A DNA stretch of 14,816 nt from Ruminococcus callidus (GTDB taxonomy: Bacteria > Bacillota > Clostridia > Oscillospirales > Ruminococcaceae), in the NCBI RefSeq assembly GCF_020709055.1, contig NZ_JAJFCK010000046.1:1-14816 (forward strand), read 5' to 3'. This document shows positions 6,620-12,546 of this stretch, one piece after another (position 1 is the stretch's first letter; each line of letters begins with the position of its first letter). The notes under the pieces were generated by a model that ran no database searches, was not told the origin of the DNA, and worked only from the letters and a program-made list of their open reading frames with translations. Made by a program: the position numbers and the translations under genes.

Positions 6620-7354
6620 TCAATTCAGCGGCTCCATGACTTCGCCGGTTTCCGGGTCCACACGCAGTGCATCTTCTGTATCATAGCCCACATTTTTACT
6701 AAGAGCCTTGACCTGTTCTGTCACAGCTGCGATCAGCGGATATTCTTCCGGAGACAATGCCCGTTCTACAGCAAACTGTGCCTGGGAATAGCTCATGCCA
6801 GTGCCGCTGACTGCTTTTTTCAGTGTGAACTTTGTCACCACAGCATTGGAATTCTTGTATTTGGGAATCACACGCATCAGATAACGGGTAAAGGACTTCA
6901 GAGAACCGGTAGGCAGAGACAGAATTACCGGAAAAATATCGCCCTCCCGAAGCAGATACAGACGACGGCGGTTCTTGCAGGCTTTTGCACCATTTTTTCC
7001 AGATCCATACTGATTCAGTGGGCAGGAATCGCAGCTGCCGCCGGGATTTCCTTCCCCATGATGCCCGTCAAAACTGCCGCAGTCCGGCGGATTGGAGCCG
7101 CCCTGATATTCGCTTTGGTAGTAGGCATTCAAAGAATGCTGATAGAGGATCACAGCTGAAAATGTTTTTACCGTGTCCGGTTCCTCCGGATTCTCACCGG
7201 GAATTTCAAACATCACACCGCCGCCAGATGGGATCTTGACTCGTTCAAATGCAGCAGATAAGCCGTCCATTTCTGCACACATCACATTGGCAAGATCAAA
7301 GTCCTGCAGAGCAAGGAAGCCTGTTTGGTTGGTTTCCATCATTTCATTTTTCAT
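6620..7354 (-). CDS. conserved phage early protein with Cys4 motif, possible ssDNA-binding protein
   Basis: A 244-residue protein without a family name I can give with certainty. It has a beta-rich first half (KIPSGGGVMFEIP), then a four-cysteine module: DCGSFDG, GGSCDSCPLNQYGSG and KACKN (Cys92, Cys108, Cys111, Cys126 from the chosen start), which looks like a zinc knuckle or ribbon set within a basic stretch ending RRRLYLL. The C-terminus is acidic (DTEDALRVDPETGEVMEPLN), a feature of many single-strand binding proteins. It sits directly before the DNA polymerase gene, where related phages often encode a single-strand binding protein (DUF2815-type). The ssDNA-binding role is inference. Start: ATG at 7354 with AAAGG nine bases upstream; ATG at 7363 is possible, and the longest frame to 7420 overlaps the upstream gene without support. 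Confidence 0.75.
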   Translation of the reverse strand: MKNEMMETNQTGFLALQDFDLANVMCAEMDGLSAAFERVKIPSGGGVMFEIPGENPEEPDTVKTFSAVILYQHSLNAYYQSEYQGGSNPPDCGSFDGHHGEGNPGGSCDSCPLNQYGSGKNGAKACKNRRRLYLLREGDIFPVILSLPTGSLKSFTRYLMRVIPKYKNSNAVVTKFTLKKAVSGTGMSYSQAQFAVERALSPEEYPLIAAVTEQVKALSKNVGYDTEDALRVDPETGEVMEPLN

Positions 7355-7367
7355 TGATTTCATCCTT

Positions 7368-7784
7368 TCATTTTGCAGATTGGCGAACAGATACAGAGGT
7401 CTGCTCATAGATATGGACAAGACCGCTCAGCCACTCTGGTACAGTATCCTGATTTTCTGCGATCTGCTCTTTGACAAAAGCAGACAGACTATTGGCATTG
7501 ACAGTTTCATAGACCAGATCTCCGCAGCCGTTTTCTTTCAAGGCTGCATACAGTTCTTCTTTGCGTCCTGCCACAGCAGAGGCACGAATTTTGGTGGTCA
7601 GAGCAAACATCGTTCCGGCACGCGTGAAATTCTGTGTTTCTGTTTCTGCCATCAGCATAGAAAGCTGATAATCTGCCTGTTCAATTTCAGCGTTCATTTC
7701 TTTCAATCGCTGTTCTGCATTCTTCTTTTCCTCACGGAGTTGTTTCAGATGCTCCGCAAGTTCATACATATTCTGTGTTTGCAT
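7368..7784 (-). CDS. coiled-coil phage early protein, function unknown
   Basis: A 138-residue protein. Residues ~5-45 are a long charged coiled coil (LKQLREEKKNAEQRLKEMNA), followed by a compact domain with FALTTKIRASA, EELYAALKENGCGDLVYETV and NANSLSAFVKEQIAE. The coiled-coil-then-beta layout recalls the Siphovirus Gp157 type of protein, but I cannot claim membership. Start: ATG at 7784 with AAGGAG six bases upstream; one base separates it from the helicase stop, so the genes are coupled. Lying between the SNF2 helicase and the Cys4 protein, it is probably a replication or recombination accessory factor; that is an inference from neighbours only. Confidence 0.78.
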   Translation of the reverse strand: MQTQNMYELAEHLKQLREEKKNAEQRLKEMNAEIEQADYQLSMLMAETETQNFTRAGTMFALTTKIRASAVAGRKEELYAALKENGCGDLVYETVNANSLSAFVKEQIAENQDTVPEWLSGLVHIYEQTSVSVRQSAK

Positions 7785-7785
7785 T

Positions 7786-9225
7786 TCAAACTCCTTCCTG
7801 AAATGGGTTCATTCCGTTCCGATAATCGTCTACCAGCGTTCTCGCTAAATCCACCTTATCCCGCAGAGAATGGAGGATTTTAGCATCCACAGTATTCTTT
7901 GCAATCAGATAAATGTACAGGCAGTTCTCTGTCTGAGAGACTCTGTGGATTCTTGCTTTTGCCTGTTCAAAGTTGCTCATGCTGTAATCAAGCGAATAGA
8001 ACACCATCGTGGATGCTGCTGTCAAAGTAATGCCCAGTCCTGCCGCTGCGATCTGCCCAACAAATACACGGCATTCTGCATCTTCCTGAAATCTGCGGAT
8101 TTCCTCTGCACGGTCAGAAATGCCGCCCCGTACAGCCGCATAGCCGATCTGTTTTTGTTCCAGTAGTTTCTGAATCTCGTTCAGTTCCGGCACAAATCTT
8201 GCCATGATAACAAGCTTTCTGTCTTCTGTAAGCATGGTGTCCAGAATATCGGACAGAGCATCCAGTTTTGCTGTGCTGACAGAAGTGATACTTCCGGCAT
8301 CGTCTGTGAGATAGCCGCCTGTCATCTGCGACAAACGCAGCATTTTTGTCAGCACATTTACTGCCGAAATTTCCGAACCTGCAAGCTCCGCAAAGCTTTC
8401 TTTTTCCAGCTGCTTGTATAGTTTCATTGCTTTCAGTTCCAGTTCTACCGTGCGTATCTCCTCGGTAATTTGAGGCAAATCCAGACATTCTGCCTTAGTT
8501 ACACGATAGGCAACGGAATGCAGTTTTTGCAGGAATTCATCCATCATCTGCTTTCGGAAAACCGGAATGTGATTGCCGTATCCGCACATATCGAAATAAC
8601 GACTGCGAAAAGCATAGAAGCTTGTCCCGAAAATCTCTTTGTTCAGAAAGCGGTACTGGGAAAAGACATCCAGTTCTTTGTTGGTAATGAGTGTACCGGT
8701 CAGAAGCAGCTTGTATCTTGACTTGTCTCCGAGATGGTGCATGGCTTTAGACTGTGCAGTGCGGTTTTCCTTGATTTTGTGTGCCTCGTCTGCAATGATA
8801 AGGTCGGCATGAAAGGCAAGAAGGTCTTTCTCCAATCGCCATGCAGATTCATAATTGACAACAGCGATTTGCAAATCATTCCCGTGCAGCTTGGAAAGCT
8901 GTTCTTTTTTCTGTGTACTGCTGCCTTTCAGAACAGTCAGCTGATATGGAAAAGCAGCAAAACGTGCAAATTCCTGTTCCCAGACAGAGAGAATAGACAG
9001 TGGTGCTGTGATCAGGATTCTTCTGATATATCGATACTGATACAGAATTCCAACAATGGCAATGCTGGTGATGGTCTTTCCGCAGCCCATTTCCATGAGC
9101 AGTGCCACGCCATTACTGTGTGTCTCTGAGGGCAGGATGCCGAAGCGTTCGCAGGCAAAGCGGCAGGCGGATTGTTGATGGCGATAGAGAGTTGCTTTAA
9201 GTGGGATTTTTAGAACTTCTTTCAC
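7786..9225 (-). CDS. SNF2-type (SF2) DEAH-box helicase/translocase
   Basis: A 479-residue SNF2-family ATPase. Seen in order: a Q-motif-like YRHQQSA (~14-20), Walker A MEMGCGKT (Lys50), TAPLSIL (Ia), DEAH at 146-149 (IIADEAHKIKEN), motif III LLLTGT, and in the second lobe GITLTAASTMVFY (motif V) and QAKARIHRVSQ (motif VI, ~430). All ATPase motifs are intact. Phage SNF2 proteins of this size lack extra targeting domains and are standard members of Firmicute phage replication cassettes, where they are thought to act on forks or recombination intermediates. Start: GTG at 9225 with AGGAG five bases upstream; that ribosome-binding site overlaps the stop of the preceding HTH gene. The ATG of the next gene lies one base past its stop. 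Confidence 0.93.
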   Translation of the reverse strand: MKEVLKIPLKATLYRHQQSACRFACERFGILPSETHSNGVALLMEMGCGKTITSIAIVGILYQYRYIRRILITAPLSILSVWEQEFARFAAFPYQLTVLKGSSTQKKEQLSKLHGNDLQIAVVNYESAWRLEKDLLAFHADLIIADEAHKIKENRTAQSKAMHHLGDKSRYKLLLTGTLITNKELDVFSQYRFLNKEIFGTSFYAFRSRYFDMCGYGNHIPVFRKQMMDEFLQKLHSVAYRVTKAECLDLPQITEEIRTVELELKAMKLYKQLEKESFAELAGSEISAVNVLTKMLRLSQMTGGYLTDDAGSITSVSTAKLDALSDILDTMLTEDRKLVIMARFVPELNEIQKLLEQKQIGYAAVRGGISDRAEEIRRFQEDAECRVFVGQIAAAGLGITLTAASTMVFYSLDYSMSNFEQAKARIHRVSQTENCLYIYLIAKNTVDAKILHSLRDKVDLARTLVDDYRNGMNPFQEGV

Positions 9226-9233
9226 TTTTTCTC

Positions 9234-9572
9234 CTATGCTTTGTATGGACGATATGTATCTGGACCAAATCTGGCAAGAATTTGCTTTAGTATTCGGCTT
9301 TGGTATACATCCGCCTTTTGCAGCAGTTCTTCCAGAACTGTAACTTCTTCTTTTGACAGCAGATTTTTATTTGGAGCATACCATTCCGGTATCTGTACTC
9401 CGCCACCGTTTCCGCTAAAAGTTTCAAGGGGATATTTCAGCATGAGTGCTCGTATGTCCCGGCGAATCGTTTTTTCTGAAACATGAAATTCATGCATTAA
9501 AATTGGAACTGTGCTTTTCCGACGGGAAATCAGTAATTTCAAAATCTCTTCTCGCCGTTCTACGAGACCCAT
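9234..9572 (-). CDS. DeoR-type HTH transcriptional regulator
   Basis: A 112-residue protein with an N-terminal DeoR/HTH_11 winged helix: VERREEILKLLISRRKSTVP, then the recognition helix in SEKTIRRDIRALMLKY, and a wing around FSGNGGGVQIP. The rest (LSKEEVTVLEELLQ) is a short helical tail; there is no sugar-binding domain, so it is far shorter than classic DeoR repressors. Such short forms are common in prophages and islands. Start: ATG at 9572 behind a strong GGGGGTG site six bases upstream; the in-frame GTG at 9581 lies inside that site and is unlikely to be the start. About 40 bases upstream is a perfect inverted repeat (9613-9639) that could be its own operator. The downstream SNF2 gene starts 8 bases after its stop, so it probably controls the replication operon. 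Confidence 0.85.
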   Translation of the reverse strand: MGLVERREEILKLLISRRKSTVPILMHEFHVSEKTIRRDIRALMLKYPLETFSGNGGGVQIPEWYAPNKNLLSKEEVTVLEELLQKADVYQSRILKQILARFGPDTYRPYKA

Positions 9573-9612
9573 GCCTTTCACCCCCTTTCCGATGTATTTT
9601 TATTCTACAACC

Positions 9613-9639
9613 CAAACTGGTCAGGTCGTGACCAGTTTG
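9613..9639. promoter_or_regulatory. 11-bp inverted repeat, putative operator
   Basis: CAAACTGGTCA and TGACCAGTTTG flank a 5-base GGTCG centre. There is no T-run on either side, so it does not look like a terminator. On the minus strand a TAGAAT box begins just after the second arm, ahead of the strong ribosome-binding site of the HTH regulator. The half-site plus one base (CAAACTGGTCAG) recurs exactly at 9748-9759, inside the 3' end of the DUF3825 gene. This suggests an operator with an auxiliary half-site, most simply for the adjacent HTH protein. Confidence 0.55.
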
Positions 9640-9735
9640 AAAAAGATTCACAGAAGTTTCACAAAATGAATTCTTTCAAGAATTACAAAACACCGACAAG
9701 GTACAGAAAAAAATTCTGCACCTCATCGGATGTTC

Positions 9736-10533
9736 TCACTTTTTTACCAAACTGGTCAGCCACGGAGCAATGGGTCTTGCAATCATTCTCGCATTCAGAT
9801 ATGCCATTTCCAGTGTCAGACAAGTGCTGCCCAGATAATAGCCGTTTCGTTCTGCCAAGGTCATGGCAAGGTTCGGTTTTTCCATATCTGTTAAACAGAT
9901 CGGCAGCAGAAACTGCAGTTGATTCTGGTATCCCTGCGGTACTACCAGCCCCGGCTCAATTGCTGCTTTTCGTCTGCCCAGTTCCACTGCTGTTTCCAGC
10001 AGCAATGGCAGATTCTTGAACCGAAGCAGCTTCTTCGGCAGCCGTTCTCGATTTTCCGGATCGCTGAGAATGTGTTCTGCATTTACCCGAATTGGCCATT
10101 CCGGATTGAAGTTTACACCATTTTGCATCATCGGGAAATATGGCTTTTTGGGCAATGGTTCTACATACCGCAGCTTGGAAGAAACAGCATCACAGAAGCC
10201 GGTGAAATACCATTTCAATGTGGTGTCTTTCTTTTTATTTCGTTCAAAGCAGGCGTAGATTGCCTGATACTGCCTTGTGTACAGCCCTGTATGAAAGCAG
10301 GCACAATTATTTTCCACATGGAAATATTCCGTTTCTCCGGTGTTGTAATCGATGCTCAGTTTCCGGAACATCATATGGAGATACCGTTCCAAAATCGGCG
10401 TATCTGTATTTTTACATTCGGTCTGTGGCTTTCGGAATCGCCATGCCTCCGGCAACGCCATTTCTGCCAATTGTTCTAACTGCCCGTACCAATCCGGCAC
10501 ATAGGCAAATTCAAATAAATCTGTTTCTATCAT
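9736..10533 (-). CDS. DUF3825 domain protein
   Basis: A 265-residue protein matching the DUF3825 pattern along its whole length: DLFEFAYVPDWYGQLEQLAE at the start, ILERYLHMMFRKL, CFHTGLYTRQYQAIYACFERN, LKWYFTGFCDAVSS, IRVNAEHIL, VPQGYQNQLQFLLPICLTD, and LTLEMAYLNARMIARPIAPW at the end. DUF3825 proteins are widespread but uncharacterised; some carry RNA- or nucleic-acid-related domains, but here only the core is present. Start: ATG at 10533, overlapping the previous stop as ATGA, with AGAGGA eight bases upstream; an ATG at 10551 is less well placed. A 163-base gap with the inverted repeat follows before the HTH regulator. Its role in a phage early operon is unknown; nucleic-acid sensing or defence is only a guess. 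Confidence 0.8.
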   Translation of the reverse strand: MIETDLFEFAYVPDWYGQLEQLAEMALPEAWRFRKPQTECKNTDTPILERYLHMMFRKLSIDYNTGETEYFHVENNCACFHTGLYTRQYQAIYACFERNKKKDTTLKWYFTGFCDAVSSKLRYVEPLPKKPYFPMMQNGVNFNPEWPIRVNAEHILSDPENRERLPKKLLRFKNLPLLLETAVELGRRKAAIEPGLVVPQGYQNQLQFLLPICLTDMEKPNLAMTLAERNGYYLGSTCLTLEMAYLNARMIARPIAPWLTSLVKK

Positions 10534-10760
10534 TTTTCTGTTCCTCTCCATTTAGGAATTGCTTTTATCAGCTTCAATTGTATTCGGGATTTTAGATCTT
10601 CGTCAATATATCGATATGTTTTCCCTTGTGCATCCTCCCCTTTTACCGTTGCCAATGCATTGATGTAATCGTCATAAAAGCGGAGAATTTCTTCCAAAGC
10701 AGTTTTCTCCCCATTTACTGCGGCACAGATCAATTCATATGTAAGGTCATTTTCTTTCAT
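10530..10760 (-). CDS. HTH_16-like small regulator (Tn916 ORF8-like)
   Basis: A 76-residue protein of the HTH_16/conjugative-transposon helix-turn-helix type: TYELICAAVNGEKTALEEIL, then FYDDYINALATV and RYIDEDLKSRIQLKLIKAIPKW. In Tn916-like elements a similar small protein follows a short sigma-like factor, exactly as here. The start at 10760 has AAAGGA six bases upstream and overlaps the sigma gene by 14 bases; longer frames run deep into that gene and are not credible. It ends in an ATGA overlap with the DUF3825 gene. It probably works with the sigma-like factor in transcription control, perhaps standing in for sigma region 2. Confidence 0.75.
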   Translation of the reverse strand: MKENDLTYELICAAVNGEKTALEEILRFYDDYINALATVKGEDAQGKTYRYIDEDLKSRIQLKLIKAIPKWRGTEK

Positions 10761-11163
10761 CGCCATTCCTTTCATAATACTTGCGGATTGCTGTAAACGC
10801 TTTTTGTCTCCAGTTGTAAATGGTGCGAAGCGTGACGTGAAAGTACGCTGCGATTTCCTGATCGCCATATCCATACCAGAACTCCAAAATCAACGTTTCT
10901 CTCTGTGTTTTTGGAAGTTCCAACATAGCATCATAAAGCCAGTCGCTGGCAATCAAACACGGATACTTCTCGTTGTCCAAAATGAAATGCTCTGACGGAT
11001 ACACATCTTCTATTTCCGGAACATTCATTAGGTCTGGTTTCGCCTCGCGGTTTTGGATTCTCTTTTTTTCTGCCGCTGCATCTCGATATTCATTTCGCAT
11101 TACAGTTTTCACAAAGCAGTCAAAGATTTTTATTCTGCAGCTTTTATCGATAAAGGGAGTCAA
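10747..11163 (-). CDS. sigma-70 family RNA polymerase sigma factor-like protein
   Basis: A protein of ~138 residues with a short N-terminal helix (FDCFVKTVMRNEYRDAAAEK) and a clear sigma region 4 at the C-terminus (LPKTQRETLILEFWYGYGDQ, then EIAAYFHVTLRTIYNWRQKA). A full region 2 is missing, as in the ORF7-type sigma-like factors of Tn916 relatives. The start is uncertain: TTG at 11163 has a good GGGAGG nine bases upstream, whereas GTG at 11214 has no spacing for a ribosome-binding site although an orphan AAGGGGGTGAT surrounds it. It is the first gene of the phage operon and overlaps the HTH_16-like gene. It probably sets early or element-specific transcription. Confidence 0.8.
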   Translation of the reverse strand: MTPFIDKSCRIKIFDCFVKTVMRNEYRDAAAEKKRIQNREAKPDLMNVPEIEDVYPSEHFILDNEKYPCLIASDWLYDAMLELPKTQRETLILEFWYGYGDQEIAAYFHVTLRTIYNWRQKAFTAIRKYYERNGDERK

Positions 11164-11308
11164 TCTGTTGGTTCCTCCCTTCTTATGCAGTTTTGCAGGT
11201 AGTGTGTATATCACCCCCTTTTAAACTACTAAGACGAATCAGGCAGAACGAAATCGGAAAATTTATTTGTAAATATTCTGTGTACTTTTATTTCTTATGC
11301 ACAGCAAC

Positions 11309-11358
11309 AAAAAAAGCAGCATACAAAACCGGTCATTTCGCCGGATTGTATACTGCTT
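11309..11358 (-). terminator. intrinsic terminator, minus strand
   Basis: On the minus strand AAGCAG-TATACAA-CCGG pairs with CCGG-TTGTAT-CTGCTT around an 8-base loop, and the stem runs into seven Ts before GTTGC. It would end transcripts coming from the immunity-like gene, or a short transcript from the promoter near 11507, before the phage operon begins. Confidence 0.7.
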
Positions 11359-11368
11359 GGAAAAATAG

Positions 11369-11416
11369 AAAGGGCAGTCCTGCCCAGCTGTTTGCCGGAC
11401 AGAACTGCCCTTTTTT
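11369..11416. terminator. bidirectional hairpin terminator
   Basis: AAAGGGCAGT (11369-11378) pairs perfectly with ACTGCCCTTT (11404-11413), extended by CTG/CAG after one mismatch. On the plus strand the stem ends in six Ts (11411-11416); on the minus strand it is followed by TTTCTATTTTT. Only 10 bases separate it from the terminator at 11309-11358, so minus-strand transcripts meet two stops in a row. Confidence 0.7.
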
Positions 11417-11586
11417 AGTGATATGATGTCGAAAAGTAAGTTGTGTTACCAATTGATGTTGTTTGAAAATATTTTAACACAAATTTATCATTTATAGAAT
11501 AAAAAAATTATACCATATATATTTCTAATATTATTTTTCTAATTATTGCTGTATCACACAAAGATATTTGTGGTTGAGAATATACA
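11417..11586. other. AT-rich intergenic region with candidate promoter
   Basis: This stretch holds no credible gene. On the minus strand an extended -10 (TGGTATAAT, 11515-11507) is followed by an 8-bp inverted repeat (TAACACAA at 11482-11475 and TTGTGTTA at 11448-11441) and then the two terminators. No good -35 box is seen, and chance TATAAT matches are common in such AT-rich DNA. It may be a promoter for a short RNA of ~130-190 bases, a leader, or simply a 3' region of the immunity-like gene. Base composition shifts here from the AT-rich toxin block to the more GC-rich phage block. Confidence 0.35.
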
Positions 11587-12471
11587 TCAAAACAATTCCC
11601 TACGAATTTCTTCCAATGTTGGCGTTTGTTTTCCCCACTTTTGAAAAGCAACTTCACATTTTTTCAGATCGATGATTTTGCAATCCATTCTCTCAATGAT
11701 GTGAATGCTTTCGAAAAAATATTCTGGTATTTCTTCTACTTTGAATTGATACTGCAAATTTAATTTTTGAGCCATTTTTATGAGTGAAATGGATACAAAA
11801 TCTACAACAGGCTGGTAATCAGATGGACGTTTTCTGTATTGATTGATTCGTTTAGCAAGTTGTTCATTCCATGCGTGTTCATCACCATTTAGCATTGCAA
11901 GATAAATTTTTTTTAAATATGGCAAATGAATAAAATAGGCTTCCTGACTTTCATTTGGTTCTTCTGTGTCCATCAACAACAATTCTTTTGCCTTTGCATA
12001 ATTTTCATATAACATGGCTTGTATCACTGGGCATGAGGTGGAATTTTCCCTTGCAAGTTCCCATTCTCCAACTGAAATTGCTTGATAAAGAAATTTTTCA
12101 TGTGTTTCGATGTCATTCATATAGTCCATCACAATTTCATCCACTTGGCAAGCCTGCTGCATTTCTTGATATGCCATTGCATAATAAATAGCACCCATTC
12201 GATAGTATTGAAAAGTAGTGTTGATATCATTATCAATATAGTATTTATATTTCGCTGCAAGGTTATAAATACTCTGAAAAGCATAATATAAACTTGTAGC
12301 ATCTTGAATTGCTCCAGCAACTGGATAATTTTCTTTGTGAAAGAAACGATGCAATTCCTCATATATTTGCAGTTCAATGGGTTCATCAATACTTTTCGCG
12401 TATTTTTGATATGCGATTTTAGATCTTGCAATATCTTTTTTTCTTTTTGTCGATTCATACTTTATTTTCAT
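11587..12471 (-). CDS. putative immunity protein for the RHS toxin
   Basis: A 294-residue, almost entirely helical protein with no signal peptide or membrane segment, hence cytoplasmic. Visible helices include SLYYAFQSIYNLAAKYKYYI, YRMGAIYYAMAYQEMQQACQ, HLPYLKKIYLAMLNGDEHAW and a C-terminal KKCEVAFQKWGKQTP. The length and all-alpha make-up recall the Imm49-type immunity proteins, but I cannot confirm membership. Start: ATG at 12471 with AAGGAG six bases upstream; the longer frame to 12495 lacks one. It lies 75 bases after the RHS toxin stop on the same strand with no terminator between, the classic place of a cognate immunity gene. Its AT-rich composition, unlike the phage genes, supports belonging to the toxin block. 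The role is inferred from position. Confidence 0.65.
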   Translation of the reverse strand: MKIKYESTKRKKDIARSKIAYQKYAKSIDEPIELQIYEELHRFFHKENYPVAGAIQDATSLYYAFQSIYNLAAKYKYYIDNDINTTFQYYRMGAIYYAMAYQEMQQACQVDEIVMDYMNDIETHEKFLYQAISVGEWELARENSTSCPVIQAMLYENYAKAKELLLMDTEEPNESQEAYFIHLPYLKKIYLAMLNGDEHAWNEQLAKRINQYRKRPSDYQPVVDFVSISLIKMAQKLNLQYQFKVEEIPEYFFESIHIIERMDCKIIDLKKCEVAFQKWGKQTPTLEEIRRELF

Positions 12472-12546
12472 TTGTATCTCCTTAAAATTAATCATATCAA
12501 ATTAGTCTATGATTAAAATAATACAAAACAATTTATATGATTAAAT

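Noticed and set aside
5992..6639. Plus-strand open frame of 215 residues
   Set aside because: It is antisense to the exonuclease domain of the DNA polymerase, whose motifs are intact; no domain is seen.
7173..7883. Plus-strand open frame of 236 residues
   Set aside because: It runs antisense across three well-supported genes (Cys4 protein, coiled-coil protein, SNF2 end) and shows low-complexity Phe/Cys/Ser composition typical of a shadow.
9669..9684. Short AATTCTT-TC-AAGAATT palindrome as a terminator
   Set aside because: The two-base loop and lack of GC pairs or a T-run make a stable terminator unlikely.
11193..11426. Plus-strand 77-residue frame ending in the hairpin region
   Set aside because: It spans both terminator hairpins, has no ribosome-binding site and no recognisable domain.
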